Shown: positions 1 to 9,067, counted from the stretch's first letter. The stretch is 46,597 nucleotides of DNA from JANXXV01 sp040002435 (GCA_040002435.1 JBDUEM010000020.1:1-46597); one strand, 5' to 3'. Numbers and translations: made by a program. Notes: generated by a model not told the origin, from the letters alone.

Positions 1-1751
1 ACCTGTTCAAGACCGGCGTGCAGTTCAATCTGTTCCGCGGCAACTTCCTGACCAATAGCTTCCCCACCGGAACGTTTTCGTTCAATACCGCGCAGACCGG
101 CGGACCGCGCGCCGATACTCCGACGTCCGGCCTGGCAATGGCTTCATTCCTGCTGGGCTATGCCAGTGGCGGGTCCATTGATACGGCAACTGGCGTATCT
201 CTGCAGAATTTCTACACCGGCGCTTTCTTCCAGGACGACTACCGCGTCACCTCCAAGCTGACGTTGAATCTTGGCGTGCGTTGGGATTACCAGACGCCTG
301 CCACGGAGCGCTACAACCGCACCACCGGCGGCTTCGCCTACAATACGCCCAGCCCATTGAAGGTGCCGGGCCTGAACCTGACCGGCGGTCTTCTTTATGC
401 AGGCGTGAATGGCCTGCCACGCGGTATTTACAATCCGGACCGCAACAATTTCGCTCCGCGCATCGGCATCGCATACAGCCTCAACAACAAAACTGTACTT
501 CGCGCTGGATACGCCTTGACCTATATTGCGCTGGTGGGCGTGGTCTACCCCACCGCGTATAGCAACACGACGGCCATGGTGCCCACGCAGGACGGCATCA
601 CTCCCAAGGACCTGCTGCGCAACCCGTTTCCCAATGGCCAACTGCCTCCCATCGGCAATTCGCAGGGGCTGCTGACGCTAGTGGGAAACAGCGTCAACTT
701 TGTGGATCCGTCCGACGTGACGCCGAAATTCCACAACTGGCATTTCGATGTTCAGCGTGAGGTTGCGCCGCGCACCATCGTTTCCGTTTCCTATGTCGGC
801 AGCCGGGCCATCAATATCTCCGCTGCGCCAACGGACTTCACCGGCGCTATTAACCAGAACCTGAATCAACTGGATCCGAAGTATCTTTCTCTCGGGACCG
901 CGCTGCTGCAACCGGTTCCGAATCCATTTGCGGGAATCATTACAACCGGTTCCCTGGCGGGCGCAACCGTAGCGCAATCGCAGTTGCTGCGGCCTTATCC
1001 GCAATTCACGGGCGTGACGCGTACGGCGCCTGCCTATGGAAATTCTCATTACCACTCGCTCCAGATGCAACTGGAGAAGCGGACGTCCGGCGGAGTGACT
1101 GCGTTGGTGTCCTACACGATCGCCAAGAATATCGGCGACCTTACGAATGCGGACAATGCTTACGACCGACAGAGAGAAAGGGGACTGACGTCGTTTGATG
1201 TTCCGCAGCGGCTTACCGTTTCTGCCACATGGGAACTGCCGGTCGGTCGCGGAAGGCATTTTGGGACCAATATGTCACGCTGGTTCGATCTGGCGGCGGG
1301 CGGTTGGGCGCTCTCGACCTTCGATACTTTCCAGGCCGGGTTCCCACTCTCCTTCAGCTTGGCGCGGGCCACCTCCGGAGCTAACAGCAGCCGTCCGAAT
1401 GCGATTGGCAACCCGGCGGAAGGCGTCGATGGAGCCATCGTCAATCGCCTAAGGCACTACTTCAACACCGCGGCTTTCGCGCAGCCGCCGGACTTCACCT
1501 ACGGCAACGTCAGCCCTTTTATCGGCACAGTGCGTTCACCGGGAATGAACAACATTGACGCAACGCTCCACAAGACCTTCAACGTGTTCGAAAAGGCGAG
1601 AGTGGAATTCCGCGCGGCGATGTTCAACGTTCCGAACCATCCCGTATTCGGCGCTCCCAACACGCAATTTGGAAACGCGGCATTCGGTGTAGTGTCGAGC
1701 CAGGTGAACTTGAGCCGGCAGATGGAGTTCGCTTTGAAAGTACTTTTCTAA
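1..1751 (+). CDS. TonB-dependent receptor, Oar-like, C-terminal part (5' truncated by window edge)
   Basis: The reading frame is already open at the left edge (codons from base 3), so the N-terminal carboxypeptidase-like domain, plug and first strands lie outside the window. The visible ~583 residues are rich in alternating aromatic/polar strands typical of the outer-membrane beta-barrel of acidobacterial Oar-type receptors: NLGVRWDYQ, NNFAPRIGIAYSL, TIVSVSYVGSR, NNIDATLHKTF and ARVEFRAAMFNVPNHPVFG. The protein ends in FALKVLF, a C-terminal Phe as recognised by the BAM machinery. The presumed role is TonB/ExbBD-driven uptake or sensing at the outer membrane; the substrate cannot be read from the sequence. 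An FAD monooxygenase starts 7 bp after the stop, so the two may be co-transcribed. Confidence 0.9.
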   Translation, partial: LFKTGVQFNLFRGNFLTNSFPTGTFSFNTAQTGGPRADTPTSGLAMASFLLGYASGGSIDTATGVSLQNFYTGAFFQDDYRVTSKLTLNLGVRWDYQTPATERYNRTTGGFAYNTPSPLKVPGLNLTGGLLYAGVNGLPRGIYNPDRNNFAPRIGIAYSLNNKTVLRAGYALTYIALVGVVYPTAYSNTTAMVPTQDGITPKDLLRNPFPNGQLPPIGNSQGLLTLVGNSVNFVDPSDVTPKFHNWHFDVQREVAPRTIVSVSYVGSRAINISAAPTDFTGAINQNLNQLDPKYLSLGTALLQPVPNPFAGIITTGSLAGATVAQSQLLRPYPQFTGVTRTAPAYGNSHYHSLQMQLEKRTSGGVTALVSYTIAKNIGDLTNADNAYDRQRERGLTSFDVPQRLTVSATWELPVGRGRHFGTNMSRWFDLAAGGWALSTFDTFQAGFPLSFSLARATSGANSSRPNAIGNPAEGVDGAIVNRLRHYFNTAAFAQPPDFTYGNVSPFIGTVRSPGMNNIDATLHKTFNVFEKARVEFRAAMFNVPNHPVFGAPNTQFGNAAFGVVSSQVNLSRQMEFALKVLF

Positions 1752-1758
1752 CCCGCGT

Positions 1759-3228
1759 ATGAAGGCTGGAGTACTGGTTGTTGGAGCAGGTCCGGTGGGG
1801 TTGACCATGGCGGCCGAACTGGCGCGATACGGCTTGCCGGTTCGTATTGTGGAGAAGGCGGCGCAGCGTACGGACAAGTCCAAGGCGCTGGTGGTCTGGA
1901 GCCGGACCCTCGAGTTATTGGACCGCGCGGGGTGCAGCGGCGCCTTCCTCGCGCAGGGCTACAAGCTTTCCACGGTCGACATCATTGCAGGCAGGAAACA
2001 GATAGCACACGTCACGTTGGATGACGTGGTGACTCCACATCCTTATGCATTGATGATTCCGCAATCCGAAACCGAACGCCTATTGGACGAGCACTTGAAC
2101 AGGCTCGGCGTGCAGGTAGAGCGAACGGTCGAACTGGTGGGATTCGTTGATAACGGCAGTCACGTGGTCTCTACAGTCCGGCATAGCGACGGGGCAGAGG
2201 AGACCATTGAATCTGCCTGGCTGATTGGATGCGATGGCGCACACAGCGCAGTGCGGCATCAACTGGGTCTCCCGTTTCAGGGCGAGGCTCAAATGAGCGA
2301 CTGGATTCTCGCCGATGTGAATATCGACGGCGACCACAGGCCGGAGGGCATCGAGATTCACTGGCACTCCGATGGGGTCCTCGCGATTTTCCCCATCACG
2401 CGGGAGAGGTTTCGGGTGATCGCCGATATCGGACTCGCGGAGGGAAAGGCGCCGCCGGCGAATCCGACGCTGGAAGAGGTGCAGGATGCGCTCGACCGGC
2501 GAGGGCCGGGAGGGCTTCGGGTGTCGCAGCCGGTCTGGCTTGCAGGCTTCCGCATCAATGAGCGGAAGGTGATGCAGTATCGAGTGGGACGCGTGTTTCT
2601 CGCAGGCGACGCGGCCCATATCCACAGCCCCGCGGGGGGCCAGGGCATGAACACCGGAATGCAGGACGCCTTCAATCTTGCCTGGAAGTTAGCGCTGGTG
2701 CACCGGGGAGAAGGGTCGGCGGAACCACTGCTGGGGAGCTATAGCCCGGAACGAAGCTCGGTGGGTGATCTTGTGTTGCAGGCGACGGGCATCATGACGA
2801 CCGTGGCGGTGATGCGCGGTGAGGTCAAGCAATCGATTCGCAATCACGTGGCCAGCTTGGTATTCGGGCTGGCGGCGGTTCGCGAGAAGATGGCGAATAC
2901 GATGACCGAGTTGTCGATAGGGTATCCAAAGAGCCCGCTGAATGGCAAAGGAGCGCATGCGGGGGAGAGGGCGCCGATCCGGGAAGGCGAAACAGCGGTA
3001 GGGGCAGGCAGTGCTCCAAGATTCGTGTTGTTCGCGGAGGCCGGTGAGGATGCGGAGCAACTGGTGCGGGAGTTTCCAGCGTTGGTGGATCCTGCGATTC
3101 GAAAGCCGCTGCGCGAAGGGGAGTTTTGCCTGGTACGCCCGGACGGGTATGCTGCGGTATCGAGTCACGACGCGCAGGCTGTCAGAGACTTCCTCGACCG
3201 GCTACTTCCCATTCCGCAGTTTGCCTAG
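1759..3228 (+). CDS. FAD-dependent aromatic-ring monooxygenase (PheA/TfdB/MhpA-like)
   Basis: 489 aa, the usual length for group A flavoprotein hydroxylases. The N-terminal Rossmann motif VVGAGPVG (G9-x-G11-x-x-G14) binds the ADP part of FAD. The NAD(P)H/FAD 'DG' motif is seen as CDGAHSAVR at residues 158-166. The third FAD motif is GDAAHIHSPAGGQGMN at 283-298, binding the ribityl chain. A C-terminal thioredoxin-like region (about 400-489) resembles that of phenol hydroxylase relatives. Such enzymes insert one oxygen atom into phenolic or polyketide substrates using NAD(P)H; the substrate here is unknown. It follows the TonB receptor by 7 bp. Its 3' end overlaps the convergent gene at 3202-4347 by 27 bp. 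ATG start with no clear Shine-Dalgarno, consistent with coupling to the receptor gene. Confidence 0.85.
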   Translation: MKAGVLVVGAGPVGLTMAAELARYGLPVRIVEKAAQRTDKSKALVVWSRTLELLDRAGCSGAFLAQGYKLSTVDIIAGRKQIAHVTLDDVVTPHPYALMIPQSETERLLDEHLNRLGVQVERTVELVGFVDNGSHVVSTVRHSDGAEETIESAWLIGCDGAHSAVRHQLGLPFQGEAQMSDWILADVNIDGDHRPEGIEIHWHSDGVLAIFPITRERFRVIADIGLAEGKAPPANPTLEEVQDALDRRGPGGLRVSQPVWLAGFRINERKVMQYRVGRVFLAGDAAHIHSPAGGQGMNTGMQDAFNLAWKLALVHRGEGSAEPLLGSYSPERSSVGDLVLQATGIMTTVAVMRGEVKQSIRNHVASLVFGLAAVREKMANTMTELSIGYPKSPLNGKGAHAGERAPIREGETAVGAGSAPRFVLFAEAGEDAEQLVREFPALVDPAIRKPLREGEFCLVRPDGYAAVSSHDAQAVRDFLDRLLPIPQFA

Positions 3229-4347
3229 TGCCGTCCGCGCCCGCTTGCGCATCATCGATTCGAACGACACCCGCGGCACGTCAATCAGCTTCCGCATTTC
3301 GGCGCTGCGCAGCAAACGCTGAGTGGCGCTCGGCATGCGGGAGGCGGCGCGGTCAAAGGCGCTTGAAGACGCGGCGTACATACCTGCAATCGCGCGATAG
3401 TAGCCCTGTTGTCCCTTCAGCTTCTGGCAGCCAGTCACCAGCGCGGCGAGGACTTCGTCGATCTCCGGCAGCCCCGCCACCACGGCGCCCCAATCGTCCA
3501 GGAATGGGCAGAGCGGCAACAGAGTCGCCGGCGAGCGGCGCAGCGCCTTCACGGGACGCAACGGATAGTGTCTGTGACCCTCGGCGGAAAGGCCCGTGTC
3601 CTGGTACATCTTGACCGCAAGATCGAAGCGGCCACGCGTGGAAAAGTGCTCCATCAGCGGCAGCGTCGCCGGAACCTTCTTCCAGAAACCCATGCCTTGC
3701 GTAAGGTCCCCGCGATTGTGTGCCAGGGTCATGGAGAGACGCAACAGATCAAGTTCGCCATCGCGTTCAGCGGCCACCTGATCGAACACCGCTTGTTCCC
3801 GGTCGATTTCTGCTTCTATGGCCGCCTGAGCTTCTTCGGCCGACGCAGTATCGCCGAGTTCGAGCATGCGCCCCAGGCCGCCGGCAATCGCGCTCCAGTG
3901 TTCTCCGTTGTGGCCGCTCACCCCGCGCACGTTGCGCGTCGAGATTCCCTCGTCGGTCCAGCCGCGCGCGCCGAGAGCAAAGCGCATCATGGGCTTCAAC
4001 ACCTCCACATCCGGCGTTTCCCGCCACGCCAGGCCGCGGATTTTGGTGTCGACATCGGTAGGCACGTACGAGGCTACGGTCGCGTGGTGGCAGGAGAGGC
4101 AGAGCGCGAAGTAGTCCTGCAATTGTTCGGCATGGCGCAGGTCGGCGCGATGGATATTCTCCCAACTGGCGAGGACGCGCAGGAACCCCTCGGGGGTAGC
4201 GCCAAGCTCCACGAGCCGGCCCGATTCCGGAGCGGGCAGGCGTGCCTTTAGATAGGGTGCGGTGTTGTGTACCTGCGAGAGCAGGGTCTGCGGCGAGATC
4301 CATTGAGCCCACGCTTCGCGGGGTGGAATGATTTCGGGTTCGGACAA
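3202..4347 (-). CDS. Conserved-looking hypothetical protein with a CLSCHH motif
   Basis: About 381 aa; I do not recognise the family. The open frame extends upstream to 4659, but that part lies across the NUDIX gene and reads like an out-of-frame shadow. I therefore chose the TTG at 4347 (LSEPEIIPP...), which lies 4 bp after the NUDIX stop. The start is uncertain because no good ribosome-binding site is visible. The protein is mostly helical, Ala/Leu/Arg-rich, and ends in a basic tail (MMRKRARTALGKLRNGK). Near residue 85 it carries LCLSCHH, which matches CXXCH, but there is no signal peptide, so covalent heme attachment is doubtful; the Cys/His set could instead bind metal. It probably forms an operon with the NUDIX and U32 genes upstream on this strand. 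Confidence 0.6.
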   Translation of the reverse strand: MSEPEIIPPREAWAQWISPQTLLSQVHNTAPYLKARLPAPESGRLVELGATPEGFLRVLASWENIHRADLRHAEQLQDYFALCLSCHHATVASYVPTDVDTKIRGLAWRETPDVEVLKPMMRFALGARGWTDEGISTRNVRGVSGHNGEHWSAIAGGLGRMLELGDTASAEEAQAAIEAEIDREQAVFDQVAAERDGELDLLRLSMTLAHNRGDLTQGMGFWKKVPATLPLMEHFSTRGRFDLAVKMYQDTGLSAEGHRHYPLRPVKALRRSPATLLPLCPFLDDWGAVVAGLPEIDEVLAALVTGCQKLKGQQGYYRAIAGMYAASSSAFDRAASRMPSATQRLLRSAEMRKLIDVPRVSFESMMRKRARTALGKLRNGK

Positions 4348-4351
4348 ACTA

Positions 4352-4765
4352 TTAGTATGACGCGGGCGGAAACAGTCCCCGCTGGCGAAGGTCAGGAAAA
4401 ATGACGTCGCGCAGGCTGGGCGCGAGCCGCATGGGGTCGTCCAGCGGACCGAACCAGACGAGTTCCTGTATCTCGGCATGAGCCGCGGGTTCACCTTGCA
4501 AGATCCCGCCGTACAAAACAATGCGAACCATCTTGCCTTCCTGACCGGCAGCTGCGCTTTCATAGACGCCCAGGTATTCGATGTGCGAAACTTCCACGTC
4601 GCCGAGTTCTTCGCGGCACTCGCGCCGCAAGCACTCGCCGGCCGTCTCGCCGGGCTCAATCACGCCGCCGGGGAGAATGAGAAGCGCCGTCGTGTGCTTC
4701 TTACGGCAGAGCAGAATCCGTCCCTGCCTGACGAACAGCAATCCGGCTTTGTGGATGTCCGCCAT
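4352..4765 (-). CDS. NUDIX hydrolase
   Basis: 137 aa, a typical single-domain NUDIX protein. The Nudix box is clear: GVIEPGETAGECLRRECREE, followed by LG, matches G-x5-E-x7-R-E-x2-E-E-x-G, with the REcrEE core supplying the Mg2+-binding glutamates. These enzymes cleave nucleoside diphosphates linked to another moiety (oxidised dNTPs, ADP-ribose, NADH and similar). The substrate is not evident here. The ATG abuts the TAG of the upstream U32 gene directly (TAG then ATG), so translation is very likely coupled. It lies between the U32 gene and the hypothetical protein, and all three read leftward. Confidence 0.88.
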   Translation of the reverse strand: MADIHKAGLLFVRQGRILLCRKKHTTALLILPGGVIEPGETAGECLRRECREELGDVEVSHIEYLGVYESAAAGQEGKMVRIVLYGGILQGEPAAHAEIQELVWFGPLDDPMRLAPSLRDVIFPDLRQRGLFPPASY

Positions 4766-7258
4766 CTACTGCAGGATGGGAAATAGCTGATAGTCCTTGG
4801 GGACGAACAGACTTCCTTCCGTCACGCCGGCCGGGGCGATGGACTTCAGTTCCCTGCTGAGTTGCGCCGCGCTGCTGCCGCCGCTCAGAACAGCCTGGAA
4901 TGCGGCGATCACGCGCCGCACCTCGTCCGCCGACTCGTGCACAAATTCCAGGCGGAAGTGGCAAAGTCCAGCCTCGCGCCATGCGTCGAGATGCATGCTG
5001 GCTTCCTGCGCCTCGGCGCCAAAGACCGTATTCCTGCACCCGACATCGGCAACCACTGGATGCGCGCGGCCGTTTTGATCGCGCAGGGCAACGCGGTGGT
5101 GCTCGCAAGGCCTGCCGCAATCGCGATAGGTGGTGCCGGTGGAAAGAAAGCGGCAAAAGACGCAGTGTTCGGTGTGGAACACCGGCAAATGTTGATAGGC
5201 GACTGCTTCCATCCGCTCCGGACCAACGCTTCGGGCCAAGGCGCCGACCTGTGCGGCGTTCAGATCGTGAGTGGGCGTGAGGCGCTCGAGTCCCATTTGC
5301 AGGTAGGCTTCCGCGGTCAATGTATTCGCGGTGTTCAGACTGAAGTCGCCAATCAGAGGCTGGGTTGCGCTCTCCTGGAGAGTGTGGAGAATGCCGGTGG
5401 CACGGACCAGAATAGGACAATCGAGGCTCACCAGAAATGCCACGATGCGGCTTTCGCCTGGCTTGAGAATACGCGGGGTGGCGACGCGGACCTGCACGCC
5501 GGCCGCCTTGACGCGCTCGACGGAGGGACGCAGGCCGTAGAGGTCGAGGTAATCGAGGGTGATGCTGTCCGGACGGGCGGCGATTGCGGCGTCAAGTTGC
5601 TCCGGATTACGGACCAGAACGTGAAGTTGGGGAATCGCGGCGGAGGCCGGCTGCAGACTGCGGCGAAGTTCTGGCACGGGATGGATGACGCGGTCCAGAG
5701 GTCGCGATTGCAACTCCTGCAGTCTATCGACAGCCTCCCTCCGCATCTGGTTCAACAGTGACGCCGGCGCAAAGACCGAGCCGCTGATGTCCACGGTCAA
5801 CCCGGCAAGCTCATACGGAGTGGTCCCCAGTCTGCCAAGCTGCGCCCGCAGTGTCTCTTCGTTCAGGCCGCGATTCTGAGCAGGAATCAGAGGACCAGGC
5901 GCCTCGACGTGCACTGACAGGCCCTTGGGCAAACTCCAGCGAATGCGCAGTGGTTCGTTTTCCCTGGCCGTTACATGTACCGTCAGCGGTTGTTTCGCAA
6001 CCGGCGCAACCGGATCCAGGAAGAGCCGCACGGCGCGATCCAGTTCCGGATCATGCGTGCGCCACAGCAGATCGCCGCTGCGGATGCGGCGGAAGTTGAC
6101 CGCATTGTTGGCGAAGGTCAGCTCCACTACTCCGCTAAGCTGGGGCAGCGCGTGGTAGATACGGCCGCCTTCTTCGGGCTCCTGCGGGCTACGCCAGATT
6201 GCCGCATCGAAAACCACGCCATCGCCCGCTTTGAGAGGCGCGATCTCATGTGCCGCCGCGGGCCGGACGGACACACTGGCATCATGAACCGCAACCACCG
6301 TGCCGATCTGCACTCCCCGATGTCGCGGGTTGCGCCCATTCACGACCGCCTGGTGATTGGTGCCGGAAATGAAATATGGTCCGAGGCCCCGCGAATAAAC
6401 CTGCTCGAGCTCCAGTTCCTGGCGCGGCGTGATGGATGCCGGTCGACCCGCCCAGGCGTCGTCCACCGCCTGACGGTAGGCTCGTGTCGTCAAAGCTACG
6501 TAGTCTACATCCTTGTACCTGCCCTCAATTTTCAGGCAGCTTACGCCGGCCTCGATGATCTGCGGCACGTGGCGCAGCGCGGAGAGATCGCCTGGAGAAA
6601 GGAGATAGCGCGTATCCGCGAGAGGCTTCAGCTCACCGTCCACCAGCATCTCGTAGGGTAGGCGGCAGGCCTGCGCGCACTGGCCGCGGTTGGCGCTGCG
6701 CCCTCCCCATGCCTCCGACGAGAAGCACTGCCCGGAGTAGGCTACGCACAACGCGCCATGGACAAATATTTCGAGGTCGGCCTGGGTGCGGGTGTAGATT
6801 GCGGCGACTTCCTGCAGTGATAATTCGCGGGCTAGCGTGACGCGGTGCGCGCCTAGCGCGAGGGCAAATTCAACACCTTCGGCACTGGTGATACTGGTCT
6901 GCGTGGAGGCGTGAATTTCCAGATCCGGTGCGATGCGGCGCGCCAGTTTGAGCACGCCAATGTCCTGGACGATGATCGCGTCCACGCCTGCTTCGGCAAT
7001 GGAACCGATGGCGCGCGCCGCTTCGGCCAATTCATGTTCGAAGATCAGCGTGTTGAACGTAAGATATCCCCGCACGCCGCGGCTGTGCAGTGTCCGCATC
7101 ACACCTGGCAGTTCGCCCAGATCGAATCCGACCTTCGCGCGGGCGCTGAAATGCTTGAGGCCAAAATAACAGGCATCCGCACCGGCTTCGATGGCCGCGT
7201 TGAGCTGGGGCCAGTAGCCGGCGGGACTCATTACTTCGGGCTTCCGGGAGGGCGGCAT
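4766..7258 (-). CDS. Peptidase U32-family protein with DUF3656-like region (possible RlhA-type RNA hydroxylation factor)
   Basis: About 830 aa from the ATG at 7258 (MPPSRKPEVMSPAGYWPQL). The frame stays open upstream to 7552, but that stretch runs antisense through motA and has no U32 similarity. The N-terminal TIM-barrel part has the typical AIEAGADACYFG start and the U32 signature SGQC-x-SSE...RSANRGQCAQACR near residues 170-200. A second cysteine group (EHCVFCRF...DCGRPCEHH) lies near 690-720. U32 proteins of this kind (E. coli RlhA, TrhP, UbiU/V) bind a [4Fe-4S] cluster and act in prephenate-dependent or O2-independent hydroxylation of RNA or ubiquinone rather than proteolysis. RlhA hydroxylates C2501 of 23S rRNA. 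The assignment to that branch is inferred from domain layout; this protein is longer than E. coli RlhA. Confidence 0.85.
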   Translation of the reverse strand: MPPSRKPEVMSPAGYWPQLNAAIEAGADACYFGLKHFSARAKVGFDLGELPGVMRTLHSRGVRGYLTFNTLIFEHELAEAARAIGSIAEAGVDAIIVQDIGVLKLARRIAPDLEIHASTQTSITSAEGVEFALALGAHRVTLARELSLQEVAAIYTRTQADLEIFVHGALCVAYSGQCFSSEAWGGRSANRGQCAQACRLPYEMLVDGELKPLADTRYLLSPGDLSALRHVPQIIEAGVSCLKIEGRYKDVDYVALTTRAYRQAVDDAWAGRPASITPRQELELEQVYSRGLGPYFISGTNHQAVVNGRNPRHRGVQIGTVVAVHDASVSVRPAAAHEIAPLKAGDGVVFDAAIWRSPQEPEEGGRIYHALPQLSGVVELTFANNAVNFRRIRSGDLLWRTHDPELDRAVRLFLDPVAPVAKQPLTVHVTARENEPLRIRWSLPKGLSVHVEAPGPLIPAQNRGLNEETLRAQLGRLGTTPYELAGLTVDISGSVFAPASLLNQMRREAVDRLQELQSRPLDRVIHPVPELRRSLQPASAAIPQLHVLVRNPEQLDAAIAARPDSITLDYLDLYGLRPSVERVKAAGVQVRVATPRILKPGESRIVAFLVSLDCPILVRATGILHTLQESATQPLIGDFSLNTANTLTAEAYLQMGLERLTPTHDLNAAQVGALARSVGPERMEAVAYQHLPVFHTEHCVFCRFLSTGTTYRDCGRPCEHHRVALRDQNGRAHPVVADVGCRNTVFGAEAQEASMHLDAWREAGLCHFRLEFVHESADEVRRVIAAFQAVLSGGSSAAQLSRELKSIAPAGVTEGSLFVPKDYQLFPILQ

Positions 7259-7334
7259 GCTTGGTACTTCCAGGGTAACGCGTATCGCGATGAAGTCACT
7301 GTTGCGGAGATAAAGACAAGAAAACCTGGCCAGC

Positions 7335-7342
7335 GCCGATAA
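7335..7342 (+). promoter_or_regulatory. Candidate sigma-28 (FliA) -10 element upstream of motA
   Basis: GCCGATAA is an exact match to the sigma-28 -10 consensus and lies 30 bp before the motA ATG, which would place transcription start near 7349. The -35 side is imperfect. TAAAG occurs at 7311-7315 but about five bases too far away for the standard spacing; ACAAG at 7316-7320 has the right distance but a poorer match. The position directly before a class of genes normally under FliA control supports it. Confidence 0.5.
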
Positions 7343-7372
7343 GGTTTTTGGAGGTCCAGACCTTCTCGAAAC

Positions 7373-8236
7373 ATGTTTGCAATCATTGGGATTTTCGTCG
7401 TGGTCGGCGCCATTATCGGCGGTTATTTGATGGAGCACGGCAAGCTGCTGGTCCTGGTGCAGCCTGCCGAGCTTGTCATCATCGGCGGCGCCGCGCTGGG
7501 TACGGTGCTGATCGCCAATCCCCTGGCGACAGTCATCAAGATGGCCAAGCAAACCGTCGCTGTCTTTATGCCCAGCCGCTATAGTAAGGCGTTCTATTTG
7601 GAAAATCTGAAAATGCTGAGCGATGTATTCATGTACGCTCGCAAGAACGGACTAGTCAAGCTGGAACCGGACGTCGAGGAACCCTCAAAAAGCCAGCTAT
7701 TTGGAAAGTTTCCGAAGTTTCTCAAGGATCACCATGCCCTCCATTTCTTTTGTGACACGCTGCGCATGGCCATAAGCGGCGGGGTCCAGCCCTTCGATCT
7801 GGACCAGATGATGGAACTGGATATGGACGTTCATCACCACGAGGCCACGTCACCGATTGCGGCACTGACCACAATGGCGGATGCCCTGCCGGGCTTGGGA
7901 ATTGTGGCGGCTGTGTTGGGGGTGGTAATTACCATGGGCGCGCTGGGAGGACCGCCGGAAGAGATTGGCCATAAGGTGGCCGCGGCTCTGGTGGGGACGT
8001 TTCTGGGAATTCTGTTGTGCTACGGCTTCTTCGGGCCTCTGGCGGCGAACATGTCCAAGCAGAACGATGCGGAATCCCAATACTACTATTTTCTCCGTGT
8101 CGGGCTGCTGGCGTTTATCAAGGGATCGGCGCCCATACTGGCTGTAGAGTTCGCCCGGCGGTGCATTCCACACGACCTGCGCCCTTCCTTTCATGACATG
8201 GAGAAAGCATGCAAGGGCGGCGGGCCGGACAAATAA
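7373..8236 (+). CDS. motA: Flagellar motor stator protein MotA
   Basis: 287 aa, close to E. coli MotA (295 aa), with four membrane segments (about 1-20, 30-50, 170-192, 203-225) and a large cytoplasmic loop. The residues known to matter in E. coli fall at the same positions: R90 and E98 in the rotor-interacting loop, P173 (ALPGLG) and P222 (GPLA) near the proton path. MotA and MotB form the proton-driven stator that turns the flagellar rotor. motB follows 22 bp downstream. A GGAGG at 7350-7354 is too far from the ATG to be an ideal ribosome-binding site. No other flagellar genes lie in this window, so motAB is an isolated pair here. Confidence 0.95.
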   Translation: MFAIIGIFVVVGAIIGGYLMEHGKLLVLVQPAELVIIGGAALGTVLIANPLATVIKMAKQTVAVFMPSRYSKAFYLENLKMLSDVFMYARKNGLVKLEPDVEEPSKSQLFGKFPKFLKDHHALHFFCDTLRMAISGGVQPFDLDQMMELDMDVHHHEATSPIAALTTMADALPGLGIVAAVLGVVITMGALGGPPEEIGHKVAAALVGTFLGILLCYGFFGPLAANMSKQNDAESQYYYFLRVGLLAFIKGSAPILAVEFARRCIPHDLRPSFHDMEKACKGGGPDK

Positions 8237-8258
8237 CATTTTGAAATTGGCGTGATCC

Positions 8259-9056
8259 ATGGCTGATGAATCAAACGCGGCACCGATAATCATCAAACGG
8301 AAAAAGGTGGGGCACGGGCACCACGGGGGAGCGTGGAAGGTAGCCTATGCCGATTTCGTCACGGCGATGATGGCCCTGTTCATCGTGCTGTGGTTGTTGA
8401 GCACCAGCGAGCAGACACAGAAAGCCGTCGGCGGCTATTTCCGGGATCCGGAAGGGAAAGGAAAGCAGATCGGCAGCGGCTTGGCAGGAGTTGGCGAAAG
8501 TCTCTCCATCAATAAGAATGATCTGAGTAAATTGAAGGAAAAGCTGGATGAGGCGATTCGGAGCGCTCCCGAGCTCGACAAAATCAAGGAGCAGGTGAAA
8601 ATCACCATTACGGGCGAGGGCCTGCGGATCGAACTGCTGGAAACCGCGGCGGGCATATTTTTCGAGAGCGGCAACCCCAAGCCCAGTCTGAGCTGCATTG
8701 ATGTCCTGACCAAGTTGGCTGCCGAGTTGGGGAAAATGCCGAATACGATCGTGATGGAGGGCCACACGGACGCGAACCCAATGGGCGAGTCGTTGGACTA
8801 CACCAATTGGGAACTTTCATCAGACCGCGCCAATGCCGCACGCCGTGTGATGCAGGTACATGGACTTCGGCCGGATCAGATTGTCCAGGTTCGCGGATTT
8901 GCCGCTCAGCAGCCCTTTAAGAAAGAAGACCCCAAGGATCCCAGCAATCGAAGAATTACGATTATCGTCCAATACCAGCGCCCGCCGGGTGCCGAAGAGA
9001 AGAACGAGGCCCAAAAGCCAGAGCATCAATCCGAGAAGAAGTCTGCCCACCATTAA
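8259..9056 (+). CDS. motB: Flagellar motor stator protein MotB
   Basis: 265 aa. A short basic N-terminus is followed by WKVAYADFVTAMMALF, in which Asp32 aligns with the proton-carrying Asp32 of E. coli MotB. A single transmembrane helix spans about 28-50. The C-terminal OmpA-like peptidoglycan-binding domain is at about 130-240, with EGHTDANP and NRRITIIVQY motifs. A plug/linker region lies between. A Lys/His-rich tail ends the protein. It lies directly after motA, forming a two-gene stator operon. The neighbouring M28 peptidase gene is convergent, ending 11 bp away. Confidence 0.95.
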   Translation: MADESNAAPIIIKRKKVGHGHHGGAWKVAYADFVTAMMALFIVLWLLSTSEQTQKAVGGYFRDPEGKGKQIGSGLAGVGESLSINKNDLSKLKEKLDEAIRSAPELDKIKEQVKITITGEGLRIELLETAAGIFFESGNPKPSLSCIDVLTKLAAELGKMPNTIVMEGHTDANPMGESLDYTNWELSSDRANAARRVMQVHGLRPDQIVQVRGFAAQQPFKKEDPKDPSNRRITIIVQYQRPPGAEEKNEAQKPEHQSEKKSAHH

Positions 9057-9067
9057 GAAGCGGGCGG

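Noticed and set aside
4080..4110. CLSCHH as evidence of a c-type cytochrome
   Set aside because: The protein has no signal peptide and sits outside the cytochrome operon, so heme attachment is unlikely.
4348..4659. N-terminal extension of the hypothetical protein across the NUDIX gene
   Set aside because: The NUDIX frame carries a perfect Nudix box, so the overlapping frame cannot be the main product.
4862..5761. Long rightward open frame (299 codons) across the U32 gene
   Set aside because: Its translation has no recognisable motif, and the opposite strand encodes the U32 C-terminal part with its conserved cysteines.
7259..7552. N-terminal extension of the U32 protein
   Set aside because: It is antisense to motA and has no family similarity; the U32 domain starts right after MPPSRKPE.
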